Notes under the pieces: generated by a model
Told to the model about the DNA's origin: nothing
Databases searched by the model: none
What the model saw: only the letters and a program-made list of their open reading frames with translations
Program-made: the position numbers and the translations under genes
Shown here: positions 24,879 through 33,895 of the stretch, piece by piece
Numbering within the stretch: position 1 is the stretch's first letter
Layout of the letters: every line of letters begins with the position of its first letter
Assembly (NCBI GenBank): GCA_002067865.1
Contig: MVRC01000012.1
Location: forward strand, 29,395-93,394
From: Methanomassiliicoccales archaeon PtaU1.Bin124
GTDB lineage: Archaea; Thermoplasmatota; Thermoplasmata; Methanomassiliicoccales; UBA472
DNA: 64,000 bases
Direction: 5' to 3'

Positions 24879-26129
24879 ATGGGAACGATTGCAGAGGAGA
24901 TTCTCTCCAACCACGCTGGTAAGAAGGTCAAGGCGGGCGAGATCGTCGTCGCCCCGGTCGATTACATGATGAGCCAGGACGGGACCACCCCGCTGACCAT
25001 CAAGGCGTTCCAGGACATGGGCGGCAAGAAGGTGCTGGACCCGTCGAAGTACGCCATCGTCATCGACCACAATGTCCCGTCCCCGATCGAGGGCGTATCG
25101 AACCTCCACAAGGGCATGAGGGACTTCGCCACCGCCCATGGCGTCAAGCTCTACGACATCGGCGAGGGCGTCTGCCACACGCTGCTGCCCGAGTCTGGAA
25201 AGGTGCTGCCTGGCATGATCGTCATCGGCGCCGACTCACACACCACCACCTACGGCGCGTTGAACGTGTTCAGCTCCGGTGTCGGCTCGACCGACATGGC
25301 CGCCGCGCTCATCAGCGGCAAGATGTGGTTCAAGGTCCCCCAGACCATCAAGCTCGTCTACAATGGCAAGCTGCAGAAGGGTGTCTACGCCAAGGATGTG
25401 GCATTGCACATGGTCGGCACGCTGACGGCGAACGGCGCCACCTACAAGGCGCTCGAGCTGTACGGCGACGTCATCGACGACATGAGCGTCGAGGGCCGCA
25501 TGACCATCTCCAACCTGGCCGTCGAGACCGGTGCCAAGGCCGGCCTCATGTCCTGCGACGAGAGGACGAAGAAGTACCTGGCGGACAAGACCTCCGCCAA
25601 GTTCAACCCAGTGTACGCCACCATGGACGCGCAGTACGAGCGTGTCATCGTGGAGGACCTGAGCAAGATGGGCCCGCAGATCGCCTGCCCGCCCGACGTG
25701 GACAACGTGGCCCCGATCGAGAAGGTCGAGGGCATGCAGTTGGACCAGGTGTACATCGGTACCTGCACCAACGGCCGCTACGAGGACCTGGAGATCGCCG
25801 CCAAGATATTGGACGGAAAGCAGGTGCACAAGCACACCAGGCTGATCGTTGCGCCATCTTCCAAGATGATCTATCTGAAGGCCCTGGAGAGCGGCATCAT
25901 CGCCAAGATGGTGAAGGCCGGGGCGGCCATGCTGGCCCCGTCCTGCGGGCCGTGCGTCGGCACGTGCAACGGCGTCCCCTCCGACGGCGAAAAGGTGCTT
26001 TCCACCGCGAACCGCAACTTCAAGGGAAGGATGGGCAACACCAAGGCCGAGATCTACCTGTCCAGCCCGGCAGTGGCGGCGTACAGCGCCATCAAGGGCT
26101 GCATCGCCGACCCGAGGGAGGTGCTGTGA
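24879..26129 (+). CDS. Isopropylmalate isomerase / homoaconitase large subunit
   Basis: 416 residues, the archaeal short LeuC/AksD type. The three cluster cysteines are visible in CTNGRYED (near 288) and CGPCVGTCNG (near 348). IDHNVPSP and IGADSHTTTYGA are substrate-site motifs. It starts 27 nt after the homocitrate synthase-like gene with a GAGGA site and overlaps the small-subunit gene by one base (TGATG). Whether the substrate is homocitrate or isopropylmalate depends mainly on the small subunit. Confidence 0.9.
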   Translation: MGTIAEEILSNHAGKKVKAGEIVVAPVDYMMSQDGTTPLTIKAFQDMGGKKVLDPSKYAIVIDHNVPSPIEGVSNLHKGMRDFATAHGVKLYDIGEGVCHTLLPESGKVLPGMIVIGADSHTTTYGALNVFSSGVGSTDMAAALISGKMWFKVPQTIKLVYNGKLQKGVYAKDVALHMVGTLTANGATYKALELYGDVIDDMSVEGRMTISNLAVETGAKAGLMSCDERTKKYLADKTSAKFNPVYATMDAQYERVIVEDLSKMGPQIACPPDVDNVAPIEKVEGMQLDQVYIGTCTNGRYEDLEIAAKILDGKQVHKHTRLIVAPSSKMIYLKALESGIIAKMVKAGAAMLAPSCGPCVGTCNGVPSDGEKVLSTANRNFKGRMGNTKAEIYLSSPAVAAYSAIKGCIADPREVL

Positions 26130-26632
26130 TGAACCCCAAGATGGACGGAAAGGCGCATGTGTTCGGGAACAACATCAACACCGACTACATCATCAGCGGC
26201 AAGTACAAGTTCAAGAGCACCGACATGAAGGACCTGTCCACCCACCTGATGGAGGACATCCGCCCCAACTTCTACAAGGAGATTGAGCAGGGCGACTTCA
26301 TCGTGGGAGGAAGCAACTTCGGCATGGGCTCCAGCAGGGAGCAGGCGCCGTTGGTCATCCAGGCGGCCGGCATCAGCGCGGTCCTGGCCTCTTCCTTCGC
26401 CCGCATCTTCTTCCGCAACTGCATCAACGTCGGTCTGCCGGTGATCGAGTGCGACACCAGCCAGATATCCGAGGGCGATGAGCTGCACGTGGACCTGGAG
26501 AGGGGCGTCGTGAAGAACAAGACCAAGGGCATCGAGATCAAGGCCGTGCCGCTTCCGCCGGTCATGGTCAAGATCCTCAACGACGGCGGTCTGGCCGAGC
26601 ACTTCCAGAAGTACGGCGGCTTCAACCTCTGA
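26129..26632 (+). CDS. Isopropylmalate isomerase / homoaconitase small subunit
   Basis: 167 residues, swivelling domain of the dehydratase. NNINTDYIISG opens the protein and GSNFGMGSSREQAP is the conserved substrate serine/arginine motif. The specificity loop after the TDYIISG segment reads KYKFKST; from memory this is neither the YLRT loop of known isopropylmalate isomerases nor the loop of the Methanocaldococcus homoaconitase, so substrate choice stays open. It is coupled to the large-subunit gene. Confidence 0.88.
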   Translation: MNPKMDGKAHVFGNNINTDYIISGKYKFKSTDMKDLSTHLMEDIRPNFYKEIEQGDFIVGGSNFGMGSSREQAPLVIQAAGISAVLASSFARIFFRNCINVGLPVIECDTSQISEGDELHVDLERGVVKNKTKGIEIKAVPLPPVMVKILNDGGLAEHFQKYGGFNL

Positions 26633-26685
26633 ACAAGGAAACTATCTTCTGGCCAGGCGTTTTTCCTGGCCATCTCCCTTTATTT

Positions 26686-27117
26686 TCAATCATCCATTTT
26701 TAGCCGGCCATCGGCGTCCACCTCGGTGAACGGGTTCCACGCCACCTCCCAGAGATGGCCGTCCGGGTCCTCGAAGTAGGACGAATATCCCCCCCAGAAC
26801 ACCATCCCCGGCTCCTTGAGGACCTTTGCCCCCAGGGTGCGGGCGGTATCGATCATCCTATCCACCTCTGCCTTGCTGACCATATTCATCGCCAGTACGA
26901 CGCCGCCGAACCCCGAGCCTTTGGCGGAGATGGTGGCATCCTCCGCCAATCGGTCCATAGGATAGAGTCCAAGGACAGTTGAGCCGGTCCTGAACCATAC
27001 GATGCTCTCATCGCTCTTCTTTGATATTCGGAAACCTAACCCTTGATAGAACTTCATCGATTCTGTCAGGTTCTCAACGCCCAGTGTGACGATGCTGATC
27101 TCCCTCATCCCGTTCAT
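26686..27117 (-). CDS. VOC (glyoxalase/dioxygenase-fold) protein
   Basis: 143 residues with two beta-alpha-beta-beta-beta repeats. It begins REISIVTLGVENLTESMKFYQGLGF and ends with YFEDPDGHLWEVAWNP, a typical metal-binding VOC end. Glutamate in HLWEVAW is a probable ligand. Function could be glyoxalase, fosfomycin/bleomycin-type resistance or an unknown lyase; sequence alone does not decide. Single gene with its own promoter region. Confidence 0.83.
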   Translation of the reverse strand: MNGMREISIVTLGVENLTESMKFYQGLGFRISKKSDESIVWFRTGSTVLGLYPMDRLAEDATISAKGSGFGGVVLAMNMVSKAEVDRMIDTARTLGAKVLKEPGMVFWGGYSSYFEDPDGHLWEVAWNPFTEVDADGRLKMDD

Positions 27118-27174
27118 GAGATGAGCGTTACCTCCTGACGATAAATCACTGTCGAGGGGAGCGTCGAAACAACT

Positions 27175-28185
27175 TCACTTCTCGCTCTCCCGCATGGCGC
27201 TGTTGATGGCGATCTCGGCCACATCGTTCGCATATCCGGTCAGGCGGACTATGCTGTCAAGGATGGAGGTGTAGATGATGGCGGAGGGGGTGTGCTTGGT
27301 CCTTGCCTCTGCGGACAGGTCCTCGCACCTCTTCACCACCTGCTCGCCTGCATCGATGGCGTCATTGGCGCTCTTGATGTTCTTAAGGAAGAACGATTCG
27401 ATGGAGCGGTCTAGAACGCCCAGGGCCGCAGCCGAGATCTTGCGCAGCTCATCGACCTTCTCGATCTTGATGCCCTGCTCCCCCGCCAGGACGATGTTCT
27501 TGGCGATCTTCTCCGCGTGGTCGCCGATGCGCTCTATGCCTCTGGCCACCAGCATCAGGTTCATGCCAGAAAAGATGTCCACGCCGATCTTCTCGGAGAG
27601 TCGGCGGTCGCTCATGATCAGATTGTACTGCTTGACCGCCATCCAGTAAAGGCGGTCCACATCCGCGTCCCTTTCGACCACGTCCTGGGCCATATCGACG
27701 TCGAGCGGCTGAAGCGCGTCCATAACGTCGCGGTGCATGGAGCTGATTATGAGGTGCATTCGACGCACGCACTTCTCCTGCGGCAGCTCTACGGGATCGG
27801 AGAGGTCGTGCAGCACGAGGCTAGTGGCGGTCTCCTCGATCACTTCAGGACCGATGACCATCTTGGAGATGTCCTTGACGGCATGCTTCGTCTCCGGGTC
27901 CAGGCGGACCTTCGAGCGGATCTCGATGATGTTATAACCTGCCAGATAGGCCCCGATGATCATCCTGGTGACATGCTCCTCAGGCTCGTCCGGTTCGATC
28001 CAGATGGTCCTCTTGGCGGTCTCCCTCTTGCGGTCGGTCTTCGGGTCAACACTGATAGTGCCGTCCGGCAAAGGTATCATGGAGACCGCATCGCCCGGCT
28101 TCAAACCCTGCTGGTCCACCCAGTCCTTCGGCAGCGAGACCGTCATGGTGGAAGCACCGGTCTTCTGAATGCGCCTGATCTCCAA
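27175..28185 (-). CDS. AbrB-PhoU phosphate regulator
   Basis: 336 residues. A SpoVT/AbrB DNA-binding domain (EIRRIQKTGASTMTVSLPKDWV, residues 2-48) is joined to two PhoU helical repeats (about 110-330, including ARGIERIGDHAEKIAKNI). Fusions like this are archaeal phosphate-regulon regulators. The TTG at 28185 fits a GGAGGT site 7 nt upstream and the usual family start; an earlier TTG (28200) overlaps that site. It is divergent from pstSCAB-phoU, with a 16-bp palindrome between them as likely binding site. Confidence 0.88.
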   Translation of the reverse strand: MEIRRIQKTGASTMTVSLPKDWVDQQGLKPGDAVSMIPLPDGTISVDPKTDRKRETAKRTIWIEPDEPEEHVTRMIIGAYLAGYNIIEIRSKVRLDPETKHAVKDISKMVIGPEVIEETATSLVLHDLSDPVELPQEKCVRRMHLIISSMHRDVMDALQPLDVDMAQDVVERDADVDRLYWMAVKQYNLIMSDRRLSEKIGVDIFSGMNLMLVARGIERIGDHAEKIAKNIVLAGEQGIKIEKVDELRKISAAALGVLDRSIESFFLKNIKSANDAIDAGEQVVKRCEDLSAEARTKHTPSAIIYTSILDSIVRLTGYANDVAEIAINSAMRESEK

Positions 28186-28225
28186 GTTCACGACCTCCAA
28201 AGTCCGTACTGTTGTGATATCATTC

Positions 28226-28241
28226 TATTGTATATACAATA
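28226..28241. promoter_or_regulatory. 16-bp palindrome in the pst control region
   Basis: TATTGTATATACAATA is a perfect palindrome 41-56 nt upstream of the AbrB-PhoU start and about 60 nt upstream of the pst TATA. AbrB-type dimers bind AT-rich palindromes, so it is the best candidate operator for phosphate control. Its TATATA centre could also serve as the minus-strand TATA box. Confidence 0.55.
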
Positions 28242-28298
28242 CATATCGACTATATAGATACATTTTCAAAATAGTGATATATATTCTATCAACGGAAC

Positions 28299-28308
28299 GT
28301 ATATAACG
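28299..28308 (+). promoter_or_regulatory. TATA element of the pst operon
   Basis: GTATATAACG, with predicted start near 28332. A second AT-rich TATA candidate (GATATATATT) lies at 28276-28285. The distance to the pstS ATG is about 150 nt, long for this genome, and is filled by a short open frame. Confidence 0.5.
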
Positions 28309-28331
28309 ACATTGTTAGACTCGACCAAAAC

Positions 28332-28457
28332 GTGAAGAATAGCTCAGTGCAGGATGAACGTAAGGCCAAGGAGAAGCAAGGGTCCTCCATGCTTTCCTCA
28401 AGGACGCTCTCCTCATGCCAGCGCCTGCCTCAGCATCTAAATTCTATGGTGATCTAA
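28332..28457 (+). CDS. Possible 41-residue leader ORF coupled to pstS
   Basis: A GTG 24 nt after the pst TATA opens a 41-codon frame starting MKNSSVQDERKAKEKQG. It ends with TAA overlapping the pstS ATG as TAATG. A leaderless start at the predicted transcription start and a stop exactly on the pstS start suggest translational coupling or a regulatory leader peptide. No similarity recognised; it could be chance. Confidence 0.35.
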   Translation: MKNSSVQDERKAKEKQGSSMLSSRTLSSCQRLPQHLNSMVI

Positions 28458-29452
28458 TGGAAAAGAAGACCATGTACATTGCCATCGGGGTGATCGCGAT
28501 CGTTGTCATTGCAGCGGTCGGCGCGGCCCTGATGATGGGCAAGGGCAGCAACGACAAGAGCGTCAAGGTCCTGCTGCTCAAGAAGACAAGCTCGTCCGTG
28601 GCGTATTCCCCCATGGACCAAGAGGCGGTCTACAACGGAAGCTACTCTCTGTCCAGGTACCTCTACCTTTACACTGACGGCGTTCCTTCGACCTCTTCTT
28701 CGATCTACAAATGGCTATCGTTGATCTACAACACGACCGGACAGCAGATGGTCACCGATGCCGGCTTCTACCCTCTGCAGACCTCTGACCTGAACGCCAT
28801 GAAGGCGCAGCTGCAGAACGGCAACAACAGCGCCGTGACCGGTGCCTTCACCGAGTCCGGCTCCACCACCATGACCGAGATCGCTGCCCTGTGGGCCCAG
28901 AGCTTCAAGCAGTCCACTGGCATCACGGTCACCATCAAGACCCCCGGCTCCGGCGCCGGCATCAAGGACTTCTACAACAAGATCGTCGACGTGGCCCAGG
29001 CCTCCCGTGCCATGACCACTGCCGAGAAGGCGACCGCCGCGGCGAACGGCATCACCGTCGTGGAGTGGAAGGTCGCGGTCGATGGGCTGGCGATCATCGT
29101 CAACAAGGACAACCCCGTCACCACCCTGACCCTGTCCCAGCTGGAGGGCATCTTCAACGGCACCTACACCAACTGGAACCAGGTGGGCGGGAATGACAAG
29201 GCCATTTCCCTCTACGGCAGGGACAGCGCCTCTGGCAGCTACGCCTCCTTCAAGGACCTGGTCCTGGTGAACAAGGAGAACTACACCTCGGCCATGCTGC
29301 AGTTCAACACCAATGCGCTGATCGTCCCCGAGGTGGAGAGCGCCGTGGGCGCCATCGGCTATGTGGGCATCGGATTCGCCAAGGAGGCGTCCGGCACCTC
29401 TGCCGATACCACCCTGAGCGAGGTATCATCCCCGGTGGCCAGGGTCCTCTGA
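28457..29452 (+). CDS. pstS: Phosphate-binding protein PstS, circularly permuted
   Basis: 331 residues with an N-terminal membrane anchor (7-27, no lipobox cysteine). It captures phosphate for PstCAB outside the membrane. Family motifs appear in rotated order. Residues 36-107 match the usual C-terminal end of PstS (NGSYSLSRYLYLYTDG, GQQMVTDAGFYPL). Residues 127-307 match the usual start-to-middle: ESGSTTMTE, the phosphate loop GSGAGIKDF, ASRAMT, VDGLAIIVN, GRDSASGSYASF, and finally GAIGYVGIGF. In standard PstS the last motif is followed by the PLSRPLY-type segment. Nothing is missing, so a folded binding protein is expected. Confidence 0.9.
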   Translation: MEKKTMYIAIGVIAIVVIAAVGAALMMGKGSNDKSVKVLLLKKTSSSVAYSPMDQEAVYNGSYSLSRYLYLYTDGVPSTSSSIYKWLSLIYNTTGQQMVTDAGFYPLQTSDLNAMKAQLQNGNNSAVTGAFTESGSTTMTEIAALWAQSFKQSTGITVTIKTPGSGAGIKDFYNKIVDVAQASRAMTTAEKATAAANGITVVEWKVAVDGLAIIVNKDNPVTTLTLSQLEGIFNGTYTNWNQVGGNDKAISLYGRDSASGSYASFKDLVLVNKENYTSAMLQFNTNALIVPEVESAVGAIGYVGIGFAKEASGTSADTTLSEVSSPVARVL

Positions 29453-29507
29453 GGCCCATCCAAACCCTTTCTTTCATCTTTACACTCAAAAAGGACGGCA
29501 GCTTAAG

Positions 29508-30419
29508 ATGGTGGCGTTGAAGAGCAAGAAAAACAACCGATACATGCGGAAGATCTTCGAAGGCGGCATGACCGGCCTGCTTCTGGCATGCGCGCTCGTC
29601 TCGGTCCTCGTCCTCCTCATGGTGTTCATGTTCCTGCTGGGCAACTCCCTCCCCTTCCTGCAGAACAACGATATCTGGCAGTTCCTCACCGGGACGCATT
29701 GGCTGCCGTTCGGGGACTTCCCCTCCTATGGCATTCTGCCCTTGTTCGTGGGCACCTTGATGGTCACGCTGGTGGCATCGCTCATCGCCATCCCGGTGGG
29801 GCTGGGCGCCACCATATACCTTTCCGAGATAGCCAGTCCCCAGGTGAGGAACGTACTCAAGCCGGTCATCGAGATCCTGGCCGGCATCCCTTCCGTTATC
29901 TACGGTCTCTTCGCGGCGCTGGTGCTCTCCGACTGGATCATGGTCATCTTCGAGCCGAACACCCGGCTGAACGCCCTGAACGGCGCACTGATCCTGGCGG
30001 TGATGATGATACCCATCATGGTCTCGGTGGCGGAGGAGGCGCTTAACTCCGTGCCGAGGAACCTGCGCGAAGCATCCCTGGCCCTGGGCGCGACCCGCTG
30101 GGAGACGCTGAAGATGACGATCGTCCCGGCCGCGCTGCCAGGCATCGTGGCGGCCATAATCCTCTCGATGGGCCGCGCGGTCGGGGAGACCATGGCCGTG
30201 ATCATGGCGACCGGAAATTCCACCCAGTTCACTTTCAACATATTGGCCAGCATGAGGCCCCTGACCGCCGCCCTGGCCATCGACGTCCCAGAGGCCACGG
30301 TGGGCTCCATGGCCTACTACTCCCTCTTTGCTGTCGGCCTGGTGCTGTTCATCATCACCTTCGCGCTCAACCTCGTGGCCGAGTATGTCCTGGCCCGGTT
30401 CAAGGAGGCCTACCATTGA
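29508..30419 (+). CDS. pstC: Phosphate ABC transporter permease PstC
   Basis: 303 residues, about six transmembrane helices. The EAA loop coupling to PstB reads NLREASLALGATRWET, and GIPSVIYGLFAALVL is a PstC/PstA-family stretch. The ATG at 29508 is in the 55-nt pstS-pstC gap after a T-rich stretch (29466-29482). That stretch may lower downstream expression relative to the binding protein. Its stop overlaps pstA. Confidence 0.93.
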   Translation: MVALKSKKNNRYMRKIFEGGMTGLLLACALVSVLVLLMVFMFLLGNSLPFLQNNDIWQFLTGTHWLPFGDFPSYGILPLFVGTLMVTLVASLIAIPVGLGATIYLSEIASPQVRNVLKPVIEILAGIPSVIYGLFAALVLSDWIMVIFEPNTRLNALNGALILAVMMIPIMVSVAEEALNSVPRNLREASLALGATRWETLKMTIVPAALPGIVAAIILSMGRAVGETMAVIMATGNSTQFTFNILASMRPLTAALAIDVPEATVGSMAYYSLFAVGLVLFIITFALNLVAEYVLARFKEAYH

Positions 30420-31273
30420 ACCGGAGATCGAAGGAGGCTCTGTTCTTCAATATCTTCCGGGGCTGCGCCCTGTTCGTGGTGATCGTCCTGGTGGTCATAC
30501 TGGGCTACATCCTCATCAACGGGGTGGGTAAGCTCAGCATCGATCTCTTCACCCAGAACCCCGCGCCCAATAGTCACGGCGCCATGGTGGCGGGCGGCAT
30601 CCTCAGCCCCATCGTGGGTACGCTGATGCTCATGGCCATCGTGCTGATCATCGCCGTCCCGGCCGGGGTGTTCGGGGCGGTGTTCCTGGTCGAGTACGGC
30701 GGGAACAACAGGATATCGCGTGCCTGGTGGATGATCGTCAACAATCTGGCGGGGGTCCCTTCGATCGTCTGGGGGCTGGTGGGCGTCGGCCTGCTGGTCT
30801 ACTACCTCAACTTCGGCCTGAGCCTGCTGGCGGCCGGCGTCACATTGAGCTTCGTCATACTGCCGCTGATCATGGTGGCGACCAAGGAGGCTATCGAAGC
30901 CATCCCTCCGTCCATCCGGGAGGCATCGGTCGCACTGGGCGCGACCAAGTGGCAGACCGTGAGGCACCACATCCTGCCCTACTCCGCCTCGGGCATACTG
31001 ACCGGCATCATCCTCTCCCTGTCCAGGGCGGCCGGCGAGACCGCGCCCATCCTGCTGACCGGCGTGGCCGTGAACGCTGCCATCCCCAGCTCGCTTTCGG
31101 ACTCGGTGCAGGCGCTCCCGTACTACATCTATCTCATGACCCAGACCTCGGACCGGTCGGCCGCCATCCCCATGGCCTACGCTGCCGCCCTGGTTCTGAT
31201 CGGGGTCATCGTGCTGCTGAACCTCGGCGCGATCATACTAAGGAACCGCTACAGACAGAAATACAGGTGGTAA
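30416..31273 (+). CDS. pstA: Phosphate ABC transporter permease PstA
   Basis: 285 residues, six predicted helices, with EAA loop [17 protein letters not shown] and the [19 protein letters not shown] stretch. The TTG start at 30416 overlaps the pstC stop (ATTGA) and is preceded by AAGGAGG, so coupling is likely. It pairs with PstC to form the membrane channel. Confidence 0.94.
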   Translation: MNRRSKEALFFNIFRGCALFVVIVLVVILGYILINGVGKLSIDLFTQNPAPNSHGAMVAGGILSPIVGTLMLMAIVLIIAVPAGVFGAVFLVEYGGNNRISRAWWMIVNNLAGVPSIVWGLVGVGLLVYYLNFGLSLLAAGVTLSFVILPLIMVATKEAIEAIPPSIREASVALGATKWQTVRHHILPYSASGILTGIILSLSRAAGETAPILLTGVAVNAAIPSSLSDSVQALPYYIYLMTQTSDRSAAIPMAYAAALVLIGVIVLLNLGAIILRNRYRQKYRW

Positions 31274-31277
31274 AGCA

Positions 31278-32057
31278 ATGTCAGATATCGCAGTTCAAGA
31301 TCTGAACGTCTGGTTCGACAAGAACCACGCCCTGAAGAACGTCAACATCACCGTGGGCGGGAACCAGATAACGGCCATCATCGGCCCTTCCGGTTGCGGC
31401 AAGTCGACCTTCATCCGCTGCATCAACAGGATGAACGACCTGATCGCCGGATGCAAGGTGGAAGGGAAGGTCATCGTCGATGGCAAGGACATCTACGACA
31501 AGGACGTGGACGTGGTCGACATCAGGAAGAGCATCGGCATGGTCTTCCAGAAGCCCAACCCCTTCCCCAAGTCCATCTTCGAGAACATCGCCTACGCGCC
31601 GCGCATACACGGCGTGACCGATGAGGATGGCAACGTCCACAAGGCCTCGAAGCAGGAACTGGCGGAGCTGGTGGAATGGTCGCTGAAGCGGGCTGCGCTT
31701 TGGGACGAGGTGAAGGACCGCCTGGACAAGTCCGCCTACAACCTTTCCGGCGGCCAGCAGCAGAGGCTGTGCATCGCCAGGGCCTTGGCCATCAAGCCGG
31801 AGATCATCCTGTTCGATGAGCCCTGCTCTGCGCTGGACCCGATCGCCACGGCCAAGATCGAGGACCTTTTGATCGACCTGAAGAACGACTACACCGTGCT
31901 GATCGTCACGCACAACATGCAGCAGGCCGGCAGGGTGGCGGACAAGACCGCCTACTTCTATCTGGGCGACCTGATCGAGTACGGTGAGACGAAGCAGATA
32001 TTCGAGAACCCGAAGCAGGAGCTGACCGAGCAGTACATCACTGGTAGGATGGGATGA
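31278..32057 (+). CDS. pstB: Phosphate ABC transporter ATP-binding protein PstB
   Basis: 259 residues. Walker [10 protein letters not shown], PstB-type [21 protein letters not shown], signature LSGGQQQR, Walker [14 protein letters not shown] and switch histidine in VTHNMQQA. All ATPase motifs are intact. It overlaps phoU by ATGA. Confidence 0.97.
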   Translation: MSDIAVQDLNVWFDKNHALKNVNITVGGNQITAIIGPSGCGKSTFIRCINRMNDLIAGCKVEGKVIVDGKDIYDKDVDVVDIRKSIGMVFQKPNPFPKSIFENIAYAPRIHGVTDEDGNVHKASKQELAELVEWSLKRAALWDEVKDRLDKSAYNLSGGQQQRLCIARALAIKPEIILFDEPCSALDPIATAKIEDLLIDLKNDYTVLIVTHNMQQAGRVADKTAYFYLGDLIEYGETKQIFENPKQELTEQYITGRMG

Positions 32058-32824
32058 AAATGACATCGAGGGTACAGTTCACACACGAATTGGAATCATT
32101 GGACAGAGAGGTGGAGGAGATGGCCGGCCTGGCCCGTTCGGCCATCGAGAAGTCGGTGCGGCTGATCGTCACTGGCGATTACGAGCTGAGGGACGAGGTG
32201 CGGCGCCTGGACAAGGAGATCTACCGTTACGACAACATGATCGAGAAGCACTGCTTGGACATAATCGCGCTTCATACGCCGGTAGCTGGCGACCTGCGCA
32301 ACATCTCCACCTGCCTGAAGATCATCGAGGACCTGAACCGCATCGGACGATACGCGTGGGACATCGCCGAGGTGGCTGAAGAGTTCGAAGGCCAGAAGTT
32401 CAAGCGGATGGTCAATATCCCCCACATGGCCGACCTGGTGGTCGGAATGGTATCGGACGCGATCGATTGCTTCGTGCGCAGGGACGCGGTCGAGGCGAGG
32501 CGGATGTTCGATCGGGACGACGAGGTCGACGCCCTGTACGATACCGTGTTCCGCGAGACGCTCACCTACCTGTTCGAGGACCCCAGCCGTATAACCGTGG
32601 GCATCCAGTACATCCTTGTCGCCAGATACCTGGAGAGGGTGGCGGATCATGCCTGCAACATCGGCGAGAGGGTGGTGTTCATGGTGACGGGCGAGCGATG
32701 GGACCCGACCCTGCGCAAGAGGAACGGGAATGGCAACGGCCATGCTCCTGTCCGTGGTGGATCGGACCTGTCTGAAGAATTGACCGAAGAGGGGTATAAC
32801 CAGCACGAGCTGTCGGAGAAATGA
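32054..32824 (+). CDS. phoU: Phosphate signalling protein PhoU
   Basis: 256 residues, two three-helix PhoU repeats; metal-site motifs [15 protein letters not shown] (about 94-108) and [15 protein letters not shown] (about 195-209). It modulates Pst activity and signalling. It is separate from the AbrB-PhoU fusion on the other side of the promoter, so this locus has two PhoU modules, one DNA-binding and one transporter-linked. A Gly/Asn-rich linker near the C-terminus is not part of the fold. Confidence 0.93.
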   Translation: MKMTSRVQFTHELESLDREVEEMAGLARSAIEKSVRLIVTGDYELRDEVRRLDKEIYRYDNMIEKHCLDIIALHTPVAGDLRNISTCLKIIEDLNRIGRYAWDIAEVAEEFEGQKFKRMVNIPHMADLVVGMVSDAIDCFVRRDAVEARRMFDRDDEVDALYDTVFRETLTYLFEDPSRITVGIQYILVARYLERVADHACNIGERVVFMVTGERWDPTLRKRNGNGNGHAPVRGGSDLSEELTEEGYNQHELSEK

Positions 32825-32932
32825 GCGGCCAATTAAACCAACATAAAAATGACCCTGGCCCATCAAGACCGGGTCCAAATCCCCCATAATTATTTTTATT
32901 CGGTACTCTCAATAGGATGTCCAAGTGATAAG

Positions 32933-33373
32933 ATGAAATCCTGTCCTAAGATGGGGGCCGACGAGGCCGTAGCGAAATTGCACAAGGAGATGGGCGGCTA
33001 CACGCCCCAGACGCTTAACCACATCAAGCAGCACCACCCGCAGCTGGCAACGACCATCCATGAAATGGACCGGATCGTGGTGGAGGATGGAGCGCTCGAT
33101 AGGAAGACCAAGCGCCTCATCGCTCTGGCGTGCGTGGCGGTGCGCATGTGCGAGGGCTGCATCTACCCCCAGGCCAAGGTGGCCAAGAACTACGGAGCCA
33201 CCAGGGAGGAGATCCTGGAGGCCCTGAACGTGGCCGTGCTGGTGGGCGGCGTGCCGTCCTGGTCGACCTGCAAGTCTGGCATCAGCGAGCTCTTCGCGGA
33301 GTGGGACGAGGAGGATGCGAAGAAGGCGAAGAAGCCCGCTCCGGCCAAGAAGCCCCGCGCCAAGAAGGTGTGA
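32933..33373 (+). CDS. Carboxymuconolactone decarboxylase/AhpD-family protein
   Basis: 146 residues, all-helical CMD fold. A CxxC pair lies in RMCEGCIYPQAK, but the histidine usually found four residues after the second cysteine in AhpD-type peroxidases is glutamine here. Peroxidase activity is therefore uncertain. The C-terminus is a Lys/Ala/Pro-rich tail of about 25 residues that looks disordered and nucleic-acid friendly. Single gene. Confidence 0.8.
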   Translation: MKSCPKMGADEAVAKLHKEMGGYTPQTLNHIKQHHPQLATTIHEMDRIVVEDGALDRKTKRLIALACVAVRMCEGCIYPQAKVAKNYGATREEILEALNVAVLVGGVPSWSTCKSGISELFAEWDEEDAKKAKKPAPAKKPRAKKV

Positions 33374-33485
33374 GACCGCTTCGATCGCATGGCCTACCAC
33401 TGGGCAGGTCATGCGATATATTCATTCTTTCCCATAGATTTATGTAGTAGATAATCGTCTTGCACCATCTATCGGAGACATAATA

Positions 33486-33812
33486 TTGGCCTATAACAAG
33501 AAATTTCAATCCAGGAGCGATAAGTACAAACCGACTTCTAATGACACCACTCGTGTCCCTATGCTCAATCTGCGCCGCATCAACGAATTCAAGTACGACA
33601 TCAGGGAAGCGCTGGACTCCAAGCAGATGGATCCCGCAGTGAAGCAGACCCTGATCGCCAGCGTCATCGCCAAGGCATCCCGCCAGTCGATCGTCGAGGC
33701 GAAGCAGTACGTGCGCGAATCCCAGGCGAACGGCATGGTGACGAAGGAAGTGTCGGACAGCATCTGTTATCTGCTGGACCGATACACCAAGTTCCAGTCC
33801 CAGATGGTCTGA
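33486..33812 (+). CDS. Hypothetical helical protein
   Basis: 108 residues, not recognised. A basic, disordered N-terminus (residues 1-25) is followed by helices (residues 28-105) with LRRINEFKYDIREALDSKQ. No cysteine pattern or catalytic motif. The TTG at 33486 has a GGAG site 8 nt upstream and a TATA-like TTTATG at 33439-33444. Codon use fits its neighbours, so it is probably a real lineage-specific gene. Confidence 0.6.
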   Translation: MAYNKKFQSRSDKYKPTSNDTTRVPMLNLRRINEFKYDIREALDSKQMDPAVKQTLIASVIAKASRQSIVEAKQYVRESQANGMVTKEVSDSICYLLDRYTKFQSQMV

Positions 33813-33895
33813 GAACGTTACAAAGGCCGCATCTGATAGCGTCAGCGCTGCATGGGGCAAGGGCTTATCTGCCCGTAGCTAGAATGTAATCGGCG

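Noticed and set aside
28457..29452. PstS explained as a fusion or truncation rather than a permutation
   Set aside because: Each family segment occurs once, total length is normal and order is simply rotated, so fusion or loss does not explain it.
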